From NCBI GenBank assembly GCA_001931875.2, contig MSJH02000650.1, positions 248,001 to 312,000 on the forward strand: a stretch of 64,000 nt of DNA, in the 5' to 3' direction. This document shows, in pieces, positions 21,430-32,747 of the stretch. Position numbers and translations under genes: made by a program. Source of the stretch: Byssochlamys sp. IMV 00236. Its lineage: Eukaryota > Ascomycota > Eurotiomycetes > Eurotiales > Thermoascaceae. The notes under the pieces were generated by a model that had not been told where the DNA came from, made no database searches, and saw only the letters and a program-made list of their open reading frames with translations. Within the stretch, counting starts at the first letter, position 1, and every line of letters starts with the position of its first letter.

Positions 21430-23644
21430 GCTGCTCTTCCGCTTGCCTATCTATCGAGTCAGGGACAGGCTGTTATTTGCATCGACATGTATTGCCAAGT
21501 GGGCAAGATACTAATTTCATCTCGATCTACGCGCTACGGAATTTACGACTGAGGAGTTAATATAAAGGAGCGAGTATACTAATACATGGAGAACGGAGTC
21601 AACTATATGCTTTGGGGTTTTCGTGATTATGATCTGCACGAGCGTTTACAGTTGTTTTCTATGGTGTGGCGTCTTCATGTCCCGACTGTCGATATCTTCT
21701 CAATCACATTATAGAAATCTCCGGAATAACCGGGTACATATGCATATCATTGTCGATATCAACGACAGATAAATAGATGTTCATTTTCAGCTCTATTGTG
21801 TCGCTCTCCGTGGTCGAAGCTAGTATCGTAACTTCTACATAGGCTAGCCACTCCAAGTTCCTCGACAGGCATTGTAGATGAACTCGGCCTAACCCATGTT
21901 CATCCAACATCCAACAACTAGATCTACGCTTTAGCATCCTCAGACTCTGCCTCGGAACTCTTTAGACCCTGCATGGCAACTCCTTTAATCACGCATTGAT
22001 ACGACCAGAACTTGCGCGCGGGTAGAACGGGTTCTGCATCGATGATGCGTTCCGAGCTTACTTGTAAAAGAAAACCAGGATCCCGTCTAGTATTTACGGT
22101 GATAAGAAACTATTACAGTTTAGGAATGGATCCAGTAGCTCTGAAGTACACAGATCACCATTGACATTCTCTAGGATTCATTCCCTGCTGCCTCTTCTGA
22201 TATGGACGATCTTTCAACGGAAAGGAATATATATATATACATGAACATATCCGGAGTGATACCCAATTCAACAGAGCCCTTCCATTCGTCTGCGCGATTC
22301 AGAACGAAAGATCTACTTTCAATTTGCGGAATTTTATTCATTTACGGCCCTCGAGATCGGAGAACACTTCCCCGCACTGATATTGAGATGATCACTCAAG
22401 CCCGCGAGAAAGACATAGCGGCCCACAACTTGGATGTGCCTTATGCGAACGCACGGAAAGGAAACGGGAGAGTTCTCTAGGTCGGCTCTTCACTTGTTTC
22501 AGAACATATCTGTTCTCGAATGAGTGTCGTGACAAGTTAATCATCATAATAATGGGTTGAATGGTTGATGTAGTTAGTCTATGAGAATGTTTCTCCGCGG
22601 CCGGACTACTTAAGTGTGCCGTATCTTTATCAACGGGCCCATCAACCCGGCCGTGAAATATCGCCTCTACTCCGTAGAATCATGATAAACGCGTACCCTT
22701 CGTCCCGGGGCAGTGAGGGAGATGAGCTCAGCATGGATGTCTGATTTGTATTCTCAGCCAGTCCGGTACGAAACGGGACAAAGTCCCACATGGAGTCCCG
22801 GTAAATACATAGTATTAAGCTTTATTAGAGTCCGGGGCTGGTTTGAGGTTTGGTGGGGTAGTTCTAACAGGTTACAGATGCGATGACAGAAAGCATATTG
22901 TTTCGTGAGCATCACCTCCCCTCGTCAGATAACCCATGGATTGATGCATCCTACTTAGTTGCTAGAGGTCTAGGGTTTCTAAGCCGGTCCTAGTCTAGAA
23001 GGCAAGTCCTTCTGAGAAGCTCGAGGCAAAGACTAATTACCTGAGTAGTAGTAAAAGTAGCATGACATGGCTTTGTCGGAAAATCCCTTTGTACCGCTCC
23101 TTTTCTCTCTCAACTGCCCCGTGTCAGGAATACATGCGAATGAAACAGTATAGCAGTCATGCCCCAATGTTCCGTGCATACTCATTTATCGAGATTGGTA
23201 GAGATATAATATCTGTATGCAGGAATGATAAATAGCCCTGCAAAGGCTGCGAAGGATAGGAAGGTCTTGCCAATGCGACCTTAACTGTCTGTGGGGCAAG
23301 TTGACTATGAATCCTCAGCCCTTAAAGACACATTGGAGATATCCCTGCTAGTTTGATAATGTATCTGCCATGCGAGACGCGGGAGCTGGAAGAACTAGCA
23401 ATCTGGTTTATCTTACCAGACGATTGGTGACATGATGCTGTGCTACTATCGATCTCGTAGATACTGGCATGAGGTCCCACGTCCAGAGCCAACCTCGTAG
23501 CGGTTCACAAGCGGGGTAAATAGTTCTGCGAGATGGACGGTTGGAGCAGCATTCGTATGCATGAGAGAGCGATCCTGATCGTAGTAAGAGACACCAGCGG
23601 CGAGGAATGCCCGACGGGCCCTGTATCTTACCAGACTGCAAACC
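21430..23644. other. Gene-poor stretch, nothing identified
   Basis: More than 2 kb with only short frames. Base composition is close to average, without the strong AT skew of RIP-mutated repeats. The minus-strand frame 21704-21937 and the plus-strand frame 22202-22480 show no domains and no splice partners. Confidence 0.5.
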
Positions 23645-24975
23645 CTGGATCTATTTCAAGCAATTTGTAAAGGAATATAAGGCACCCCTGATCACATTCT
23701 GGAGTGGTCGCAATCCGACACTTTGGATCCGCGATGCATGGGCTGCGTAGTTGCTCGACAAGCGCGCAGGCATCTATGCTTCGCGGCGGCAAATGGTGGT
23801 CTTTGGAGAGCTTGGCTTGGATCAGTTATTCTGGGGACCGCTGGCGGCTACATCGACGGTTAACGCACATGGGTGTCAGTCTGCAACAAGTCAGGAGTTA
23901 TCGCAGCTTCCAGAATGACGAGGGTAAGGTGGTCGCCTACAACCTGCTATCTACCCCTAAGGCATATGTTGACCATTTTGAACGATATGCCGCAAGTGTT
24001 GTATCTATCATCGGTTTTGGAAGACGAATTGTGAGCTTCATGGATCCTACTATAAGGGAGGTCATTGCGGTCATGCAGCTGGCGGGACAAAAAGTTCCTG
24101 GCAAGAAGTTCCCAATGATGATGGAAGGTCTTTGGTGCGGGAAGCCATACATCCAGTTCCACACTGATCACGTTCGTTCTCCTCTGCTGTGCCTTTCCAG
24201 AGACGCTACCAAAAGCCTGGGAGGAACTCGACCAGGCTGTTGGACATCAGCGCAGCCCCACGTTCGAAGATGAGCCCAAGCTGCCTTATGTCGACAGTCA
24301 AGGCATTTGTAAAGGAGGTTCTCCGCTGGCGGTCAGTAGCAATCATTGGAGGCCAACCCTATGCTCCAATCCAAGATGAACATCTATAAGATATGCATTC
24401 AGCGCGATAACAATACGAACGCTAGTGCCTGGTACTGTCAACACACAGGGGTGGCTGTTTTTCCCCAAAGGTATATGGGTCCAAGGGAATGTTTGGGCTA
24501 TCCACCACGATGAACGCGAATCCCGACCGATTCAAACCGGAAAGATAATACATCAAAGGCAGCCCTGACAGCCGTCCGTACCCGGGAGACAGAGAATACA
24601 TGACCTTCGGTTGGGGCCGTCGGGTATGCAGTGGCCAGGGGCTGGTGGAACAGGGTACATACATTCATCATGGTGGCCCGCTTACTGTGGGGTTTTGAGG
24701 ATCCAAAAGGCCGTTGATGAGCAAGGAAACAAGATTCCAATGAACATCTTTGACTATACGTATGTGTTCCTGGCCGTCCCCGGCAGTCTGTCTCGGGAGA
24801 TATCATTATTGTTGTTGTCTGACTGAGATGACAGAAACGGCCCCAACATGCGTCCCAGCCCGTTTGAGTGTCGGATCACACCTCGCAGCCTGAGATACAA
24901 GCAACGATTGAGCGGGAGGGCCTGCAGGCTCTATCTGATCTGGTTTCGTACGAGGGTGAAACCAAGTTATCAGAC
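23645..24975 (+). pseudogene. Decayed cytochrome P450
   Basis: Remnants of a fungal microsomal P450 read in order along the plus strand but across all three frames. Recognisable pieces are FWSGRNPTLWIRDAW, then SGDRWRLHRRLTHMG (helix C, WxxxR), SVVSIIGFGRRI, the ExxR helix as FVKEVLRWR, the region LFFPKGIWVQGN, and the haem loop FGWGRRVCSGQG with its Cys. Damage includes an in-frame TAG at 23748-23750, a frameshift before helix C, loss of the stretch between the F-helix and I-helix regions, and at least three further frameshifts. The hydrophobic N-terminus is missing. The family looks like fungal P450s of polyketide-type pathways, but I would not assign a CYP number. No functional product can be made. 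Confidence 0.85.
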
Positions 24976-26528
24976 AAAGACATTGTCCTGGAGTCTGGCC
25001 GTTGGGACGTTGTCGCATGGTGATCCGAGCCCGATATCTACTCAGCATCAATCCTTTTCCGCGAATTGGACAACGGCTCTGGATTCCGCTAGCTCAGAGA
25101 TCCACGATCACTGATCAACGGCCGGAGTAAAGTGAGTCCGTAGATACTTGATACATAGATATTGGCAGTTCTCGGATCCGCATTGGAAAGGCAGTACCGA
25201 ACGACTCAGACCTGTGGAGCAGAAGAACAACCTGTGGGGAAAGGGACGGGAAACGGGGAGCCCACCACGTGCAGATGAGAGACCACGGATTGATTCATAG
25301 GTTTCGTAGAGGGCAGAGTCTGAAGGAATAATAACAACAATGGATGGGAGTATCTGCTTGTGCTATCTGATCCAAAGACAGCCAGGGCCGTTGCACATTT
25401 CCTTCTGATACTGTATGTCATAATGTATACTACCAGCATCGCAGATTGGCCACTGCATGGTCGTCGTAACTGAAGCATCCTTGTTTATTCTGCCATGACA
25501 GGGCACCGGGGAGGAGCCAATCGCTGGGGTATTCCGACTGTTCAATAATGATACTGCATCCCCGGGGGAGTGAATTCTCCGGAACTGTCCCCGTCTAGCC
25601 TCAGAATCATAATACCATACATAGCATGTGCAGCAGACGAACTCCTGTACTCCTTATCGAGAACAGCAATAATAATGACTTGACTTGTCTTTTAGTGAGT
25701 GAGCAAAGAGAGTTAGTGAGTTCGTGTATCGGCAAGAGAGAGATGCCATCATTGCCGTGAACTGGACGGGCGATGGCAGACGAGGCAGATGACATGGGGA
25801 AACAGCGTAACTAAGTATAACTAAGTAAGAATACAGCTCACAAAAGAAGAATGAGACTTGAACCACCGTTGAACTGGACAAAACAATTAGTTAGTAGTTA
25901 GCGACAGAGGGAGAACCGGCAGATGAAAGGGGACTGACAGCCGGGCACGACCAAAAGAGAAGCGCTGCCGAGGATTTCTGCCGAACGCCTCAGGACGCCA
26001 ACTGCTCCTCCACCGCGCGCTATCCCATAGGACATTGCAGTATCAATCTGTTGCCAAGCTCCGCAGCCTTCGATCCCGCCGAACGCTTTTCCACGCTTTT
26101 CCTGTCTTCTTGGGCCGATTTTTTGCGCCAGTCGCCGCACACAGACCGGACCCTAATCTACTACTAATTGCCCCGGAGAACAGTCCCTTGGGTCCCGCGC
26201 CCCGCACGGCTGGACCGGCAGTGCGCATCTCGGACGGCATTACCCTCGCTGTCTTTGCCGTCGCGAGACGAGGTCGTGGGGGCACAGCATCGCGAGATGG
26301 GGTCTTCGACCGGCTGTTCGAGGTGTAGCCTCGCGGTTCTGCTTCTGTCCACTTCCCGGAGGCAGATAAAGACAAGCCAGGTCCGCTACATCAAGGTGAA
26401 GTGATTCAATTGCTTCACTGTATACGGCCCGCCGCCTCTCCGCGCGCAGGAAATTTTCACGTGGGACGCTCCGGGTTCTTTTCTTCTCTTCTCAGTCGAT
26501 ACCGGGCTTTGGTCAGACGATCGCCATC
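24976..26528. other. Gene-poor stretch; promoter of FAD monooxygenase at the right end
   Basis: No gene seen. Overlapping frames on both strands at 25900-26400 reflect GC-rich sequence rather than genes. A CACGTG word at 26459 and a pyrimidine-rich run just before 26529 lie in the presumed promoter. Confidence 0.5.
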
Positions 26529-28214
26529 ATGGTGACGGTACCACAGGCGAAGACGCCGTTGACGGTGGTCGTGGTTGGGTATGGCTCTTTCAATGTATCT
26601 GTTCCATCATGTCTCGAGAATGATAGCTAACAATCTTTTTCTTATAGAGCAGGTATGACGCATGTACAGCGCGCGCAGGGGCACCAAAAGCTGATGGGAA
26701 ACAGGAATCGGGGGTATGGCAGCTGCTCTGACACTGGGTCTGCGGGGACACCGGGTGATTATCGTAGAAGCAGCACCCAAGGTACGGGGAACGAAACAAT
26801 AGTCCTGAAATGCGTGACAGGATGCTAACCTACAAATACAGCTGATGGAGGTTGGTGCCGGAATTCAGGTTTCCCCGAACATGTTGAGGTTGCTCGACCG
26901 TGAGTGCAATCTATCCAGAGAGGTTGGCTATACACAGCAGATTCTTATGGGATACAATAGGATGGGGTGTCAGTGATTTGATCCACGCAACAGATGTTCC
27001 CCTTGAGCATATCAACGTATTGAGATGGGAGAACGGAGCCGTCCTGGGCAAGATGCCGGTCAACAAGGCCTACGGACAGCAGGTCGTTATCCACCGGGCA
27101 GATCTACACAACGCTTTGATCGAAAGAGCTCTGGCCCTGCCCAATGTTGAGCTCCGGGTCAATTCGATGGTTAAGGATGTCACCTTTGAGCCCCCGTCAG
27201 TGACACTGGTCAACGATACGGTGGTGTCTGGAGATGTCGTGATTGCGGGCGACGGCATCAAATCCGTGATCCGCGGCAAGCTCCTGAACGATGACATCAA
27301 AGCGTACCCGACGGGAGATGCTGTGTACAGAGTCATTCTACCCCGCAGCGTGATGGAGACGGACCCGGAGCTGAAGCAGCTTATCGATGAGCCCGATGCC
27401 ACCCGATGGATCGGACCCGGACGCCATGTCATCGCATATCCCGTTCGCAAGCACGAGCTGTACAACGTCGTCTTGACGCATCCGGACCGAGGTAATGTCG
27501 AGGAGGGTTGGACTACCAAGGGATCAAAGCAGGGTATGGTCAACGACTATCTTGGCTGGGACGCCCGGGTGAGGAAGATCATCGATCTGGTGCAGGAGGA
27601 CGAGGTGCTGGAGTGGAAGCTCTGTCTACACAAGCCTCTCCCGACATGGGTCAAGGGTAGTGTAGCGTTGATGGGGGATGCATGCCATCCCATGCTGTAA
27701 GGATATCTTCGTTTGTTCCCGCTTCCCCACGGGTTCGTGCTAACTCTCTATTAGACCATACGTCGCACAGGGTGCTGCTCAAGCCGTCGAGGATGCTGCT
27801 GCTTTGGGCGTCCTTCTTTCTGCCATTTCCTCTCCCCGCGAGGTACCCCTGGCCCTGCAGGCCTACGAGAAGTCCCGTAAGCAGCGTGCAGACACTGTGC
27901 AGCAGTCAGGGACGGACAATCGCATTACACTACACCTGCCTGATGGCCCCGAACAAAGAGCGCGCGATGAGCAATTCCGTGCCTCGATGAATGGAGCATC
28001 TAATCCCGATAAGTGGGCCGATCGGGAGACACAGAAGTTCCTCTGGGGGTGGGATGAAGAGGAGCACGCCCTTCAGGCGTGGAATGGTGCGTTGTGTGAG
28101 CCTTGCCTCAGACCCTCGTCCATATGTGGAGGGGTAGCTAGAAAGAAACAGCTACTGACTTTTCTTTTGACAGAGATTGTTGGCGCCGAAGTGAAGGTGA
28201 ATGCCAGCTTGTAG
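26529..28214 (+). CDS. Class A FAD-dependent monooxygenase, salicylate hydroxylase-like
   Basis: A soluble flavoprotein hydroxylating an aromatic or similar substrate with NAD(P)H and O2. Seven exons: 26529-26578, 26648-26652, 26705-26781, 26842-26899, 26961-27696, 27755-28086 and 28174-28214, totalling 432 residues. Exon 2 is only 5 nt (AGCAG); it is needed to complete the dinucleotide-binding GAGIGG motif, with GG before it and GAATCGG after it. Further signatures are the internal DG motif (VVIAGDGIKSVIR) and the GD motif (LMGDACHPMLPY followed by AQGAAQAVEDA). There is no signal peptide. The true substrate is unknown. It lies between a dead P450 and a secreted tannase-like esterase, which hints at former aromatic metabolism in this region. 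Confidence 0.92.
26648..26652 (+). other. 5-nt microexon of the FAD monooxygenase
   Basis: Flanked by TTATAG on the left and GTATGA on the right. Without these five bases the flavin-binding motif would lose its AG residues and the frame would shift, so inclusion is strongly implied. Confidence 0.75.
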
Positions 28215-28886
28215 AGCACGATCTTCGTTTCAACATGACGGTTTTTGCATGACTAGGTATTATCCCAATTGCTCTATCTTTTCTGCAACTGGAGTTGACC
28301 TGAGACTTTCGCTACTAGATTTATTTAACGTGATCGGTCGATCTGTATACAGGACAACTATACAGTGGTTGTGTCCTCGTTAAGAGATTCCCAGCGAGCA
28401 AGCGATCGGATCGATTCCGGCGTTCATCCTTTTAAGGCGGCTATATTGCGCATTTGCATACACATGAATTTCTTTTTTATTCTTCTATCTTCGACCTTCA
28501 TTCTTTTCGCTCTATTGTAGACTAGATTCATCAATTTTATTGAGATGCCTAACTTGTTATAGCTTTATACTGAATATCTCGACGCGGATGGATGTCTCAG
28601 AAGCTCTTGGCAAACTGAAACTGGCGTCAGTAGTCATACATCATATGACATATCTTGGACCTGCTAGTTAGATGCTTGATTGGGTGAAACATTTCTTGAA
28701 CAGCTCTAGCCAACCCCGATCAGGAAGGTGTAGGAGATCGAAAACATATATTATTATCTAATATGTATGTACATACGTTCAATATAAAAAGCTGTCTCCA
28801 AAATATGTAAAGCGAAATGAAAGCAGCCAAATATCTGTTTCAAGCCATACGAGTAGAGAAACAAACCACTCTTGAAACCCGCTTAG
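28215..28886. other. Intergenic between convergent genes, no gene seen
   Basis: AT-rich spacer with several poly(A)-signal-like words, as expected for two facing 3' ends. Confidence 0.5.
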
Positions 28887-30692
28887 TTAGTAGACCGGGA
28901 CCTTGAACGCGGGGAAACTGTAAGTCCAGCTTTCAATAGACTTCTGATCGTGGACGCAGTCAAAACTCGAGCTATTCCCGTGCCAGAGCGGACGAGTCGG
29001 CCACTGGCACAACATCTGCGTCTCGCCAGCATAAGGACCCGAGGAGACAGTCGCGTTAAGTCGACTTGGCTTCACGCCATTCTCGACCCAATCGATCATG
29101 ATCTCCATGTTGTTCTCTGGATATGGGCCAGGCTGCAGGGAGTTGGTCCCGCAGTGGGCTGCGCCGGGGACCAGGTAGAATTGGTACCAATCCTCGAGGG
29201 CCTGAAGGCTCTCTTCCTCAGAGAGGTTGCCGTACATGATCGAACGGACGGATTGCCAGTAGTGCACGGAGGAGGCAGTGGGGATACTGGGGTCGGATTC
29301 TCCGTGGTAATGGAGAAGTTTTCCGCCGGAGGATTGGAAGGTTGTGAGATCAGGTATGGTTGTCTGGAGACTGTCGAGGTACCGCACCATGCCGGTTTCC
29401 ATCCAGGAGACGAGGGTGTCGTATGTGACGTTGTCTAGGTTGGAGAGGTTGTCGAGATCGAGCAACTCGACGAATTTGGTCGCGTACGAGCCCCCGGTGG
29501 ATGGGATGCTGAGCTCCCATGATTTTGTGTCATTGTTCCAGGTAGTGTCAGCGTCAGAGAGCTCGGAACCGATCTGCCATGAGAGGTAGGCTCGCTCGCC
29601 CTTGGAGTTGAAAAGACCGTCGTAAATGGTCTGGGCGACAGCAACTCCCTCCGCGGAAACCGTGCCGTTCTGGGCTGGTTGGTAGCTGGTCGTGCTGCCT
29701 TCAGCGGCCTGGCGCTTGTTCAGATTTCCTCCTTTGATATCGCGCTTGCTGAAGCCGAAGCCAAGGGACGTGCTGGTCTCGGCCGCGCAGTAGTAGGGTT
29801 CGCCGATGATCGAGCTCAGGTTGAAGTTGAGCTTACAGAGATCCGTTCTGGAGATGACGCCGTCTGTTCTCCCATCGAGAGGATCGCAAGCAGCAATAGT
29901 GGCGTTCACGATCTTATCCAGTTCACATGGAGGTGGATAGTAGTCCAAGGTATGCTCGACAGCAGATGAAAAGATATGGAGGACCTGTTGCTGCGCGAAT
30001 CGAAAAGCTGGAGCACCCGTGATAACACCGTCGTATTCGTCACCCCAGCGCTGAACCTGGCTCATACCTTCTCGTCCACCGTCGGAGCACCCCTCGTAGT
30101 AAGTATAGAGCTTGGTGTCGCTAGACAGCCCGTAGAAGTTCTTCGTAAGGGCTTTTCCGAGAAGCGTCATCTCGCCCAATGCCTGATATCCGAACATGTA
30201 CGTGGCGTCCCAGTTGATGGAGCCATTGCCAAGCAGAACCACTTCGTCGTAACTGTAGTCGAAGGCATCGTAACCTGCTGAGGTGGCACCTCCAACAGCA
30301 CCATATTCAAGACCACCAGTTGCATCGCTGGAGAGGGAGTAACCACCACCACCTTCGACATAGAACCGGTTCTTGAAATCGCCTGGGCTGGGGAAAGCAT
30401 ACTTGACCACCACAGTATCACCCTTGCCAGGGTGCGTGTAGGTAACTGTCACATTACAGTAATTGAATGTTTCAGTACTAGTGGTAGTGCTCGTAGCACC
30501 CATTCCTCCTCCAGCGGTGGCATTGTAGACAGGGCTCGCGGTTGAAGCCGACGGGATCATGTTGATGCCAAGCAAGGTGCCATTGGCAGGTAGAGCAGCC
30601 TGCACATTAGACACTGTGCAAACATCCGCAAGGGACGCTGCATTGGCGGATGCTGCGATGGCAGCTACGGCCACGCGGGAAGCTCGACGCAT
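28887..30692 (-). CDS. Secreted tannase / feruloyl esterase B family protein
   Basis: An extracellular esterase of the tannase superfamily that releases gallic or hydroxycinnamic acids from plant polymers. Intronless, 601 residues, with an N-terminal signal peptide (MRRASRVAVAAIAASANA). The family CS-D-HC pattern is complete: Cys202-Ser203 in GCSDGG, Asp467 in GESDPS, and His513-Cys514 in AAHCG, where the two Cys form the disulfide next to the active site. Many N-glycosylation sites (for example NATAGG, NVTVTY, NLSS) are present. The lid region holds two Lys-Arg sites (316-317, 326-327), possible kexin cleavage points; known fungal tannases are cut into two disulfide-linked chains. Whether it acts on tannins or feruloyl esters cannot be decided. 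Confidence 0.93.
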   Translation of the reverse strand: MRRASRVAVAAIAASANAASLADVCTVSNVQAALPANGTLLGINMIPSASTASPVYNATAGGGMGATSTTTSTETFNYCNVTVTYTHPGKGDTVVVKYAFPSPGDFKNRFYVEGGGGYSLSSDATGGLEYGAVGGATSAGYDAFDYSYDEVVLLGNGSINWDATYMFGYQALGEMTLLGKALTKNFYGLSSDTKLYTYYEGCSDGGREGMSQVQRWGDEYDGVITGAPAFRFAQQQVLHIFSSAVEHTLDYYPPPCELDKIVNATIAACDPLDGRTDGVISRTDLCKLNFNLSSIIGEPYYCAAETSTSLGFGFSKRDIKGGNLNKRQAAEGSTTSYQPAQNGTVSAEGVAVAQTIYDGLFNSKGERAYLSWQIGSELSDADTTWNNDTKSWELSIPSTGGSYATKFVELLDLDNLSNLDNVTYDTLVSWMETGMVRYLDSLQTTIPDLTTFQSSGGKLLHYHGESDPSIPTASSVHYWQSVRSIMYGNLSEEESLQALEDWYQFYLVPGAAHCGTNSLQPGPYPENNMEIMIDWVENGVKPSRLNATVSSGPYAGETQMLCQWPTRPLWHGNSSSFDCVHDQKSIESWTYSFPAFKVPVY

Positions 30693-32353
30693 GTTGATTC
30701 CAGTTAGAGAAAAACGAGTGTGAGAATAGAAGACCCAAACAAGTGAACGAGTGGATGCAACGAGTGCAAAGACGGCTTCAATTTCGCTGAAGCGACTATT
30801 CTTATAAGGTCCATGTTGGACACTTTTTTCGAAGTCTTCGGATATTCTCCGGCGATTTTACCTCGTACCCCTTGGAGATTGAAGGAATAACAAGGCTGAG
30901 GAAACAGCCTAGCCACTGGCATCGCCATTCCATACATAGCCGTAAGAGAATACCAAAGCTGGAATAGATAGTATACTTAGTGGTGCCATAGTTTCCATTT
31001 TTAATGATAATAATAATATATGGAGGATGGAAGGTTTCCGAATAAGTGCAATTTTGTTGCCAAGATCATGACGCGTCAGATCTGGGTCCATTGACAATGT
31101 CAAATCGGGGGATCTGGTTATGGTGTTTTTAAACGACAGAGATGACGGCGACGTATGCATTGAAGCTAGAGAACGTTAACCATATTCCCATTTAGTCCGC
31201 TGTGCTTTTAGTTATCAGATCGGATCCTCTCCCACAATTCCCACGCCATGGGGCTCCTTTTGCTAGTTCACCCATCAAGTGATCGCCCAATCAGCCAAGA
31301 CAAGTCCGGGCCCATCCTTTGAGACTTACCAGCGAATCGGTATCATCAACATCGTCTTCTCCATCACGATCAGAAGAGTGAGTATGCCGGTGTGGTGTCA
31401 AAATTAAGCTTGGAGATCAGTTTTAGCCAGAAACCCAAGGGAAGCTGCGTCGAATGGATGAGCTGTTTCATGAAGTACCTGACCTGAGGCTAGTGAGACC
31501 ATCTTTAGGATCGACGATCCGATGCTTACCGAAATAGGAGAACAAGGCTTAACTAGTTAGTTATTATTGTATAATTGTTGTGACTGACTACGCCTCCGCA
31601 TAAGAGTGGGGAAGTCAGCGCACTGCGTAATTAAGTGAGAACAGTGTGGGAACTGTGGGAAGTGGGAATTGTGGGAGTTGTGGGAGTTGTGGGAAGTCCA
31701 CTGTATGGTAGAACAGCCTTGAGGTCGACTCATTGCGATTATCTCTGCGTGAAGCTCCCAGAGGATCTTTCGTGGCTGTATGTTATCTAGGAGGATTAGA
31801 ATGTCTCTCCATCCACCGCCATATCGCTCTCATAATCCATAGAAGAATACTAAATGAAAGCCCAGGGCTTTTTATTTCATCCGCTTATTTTCATGGAATC
31901 CAAAGCACAGAAGTATGGTCTGATTTGAACCACACCTAGCTTATATATCTAGGCTGTTTAAACTGCTTGCTTGAATCTAGCTCTAGGGAAAATTTGAACA
32001 CATAGTGACCTCCTATTAGCATACAAAGAATTGAGATCTCAGGGATCTGGTAGGTTATATCCTATGATTAGGAAACGGATGGTTGACAGATCACCTGGAC
32101 ATACACTTTACACGCCGACATATTGTGCGTATATGTTTATTAGTTGTCTTATGAGCTATTGCTGGATACAGCTAGACCTGATATACCGCACGTTTACAAT
32201 TTACGCAAAGTCTGCATATAGATATACCATATATACAAAGACGCTCTGGACTGAAAACTCTTTTGAAGGTTGTCCTTGGTGATTATTGTATTGACATATC
32301 AGTAATTCCGCATGTCCGTTTCAATGAAAGACAGATCTTAACCAATTATTCGC
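30693..32353. other. Gene-poor stretch, no gene assigned
   Basis: Contains the esterase promoter, a small G-rich minisatellite (31644-31699) and AT-rich sequence. One acidic, exon-like stretch with a GTAAGT donor occurs on the minus strand near 31330-31385, but I could not join it to anything. Confidence 0.45.
31644..31699. repeat. Minisatellite of ~9-nt TGTGGGAGT-like units
   Basis: Five to six imperfect head-to-tail copies of a TGTGGGA-core unit in noncoding sequence. G-rich on the plus strand. Confidence 0.75.
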
Positions 32354-32747
32354 CTAAGCCTTCCCTAGAATGTTACTTTCGTAAATCGTGCTCGTCTTCC
32401 CAGTGTTTTTATTTTCGATCTGCACTCCTTTTAGACTCACACTCTCAAAATAGCTAATATGTTACAAAAGCTAGTCAATGAGGATAATACATTACATACC
32501 TCGTATCTCGGATCGTCCTCACTAGCATCGACGTTCCGACCGGCCTGGTTACCTGGCTCAGTCAGGACAGACTTGATGGTGCCGACACTTTCGGAGGTGT
32601 TGGAGTCCGGGCCTGCATATCAGTATTCGTTAGCTACTAACCTGGTATTCTGTACGGAATAAGAGATACGGAAGAGAAACAAGAGCATCACATGCCTCCA
32701 ACAGGCTTGTAGCGCACAGTGTCGCCGACCTTGTATGCAGGTGCCAT
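32354..32747 (-). CDS. Small Hva1-TUDOR (DUF2945-like) protein
   Basis: A 76-residue protein hidden by introns. Exons are 32747-32696, 32612-32500 and 32419-32354. Intron 1 (83 nt) starts with GC rather than GT; intron 2 (80 nt) is GT-AG. The protein opens MAPAYKVGDTVRYKPVGG, continues with NTSESVGTIKSVLTEPG and EDDPRYE, and ends NTGKTSTIYESNILGKA, which matches the Hva1 TUDOR-like domain over its full length. Such proteins are small, single-domain and widespread in fungi and bacteria; the tudor fold suggests binding of nucleic acid or modified residues, but the role is not established. The gene stands alone between gene-poor flanks. Confidence 0.87.

Noticed and set aside
26035..26404. Overlapping frames on both strands before the FAD monooxygenase
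   Set aside because: GC-rich promoter sequence gives long frames by chance; no domain, no splice context.
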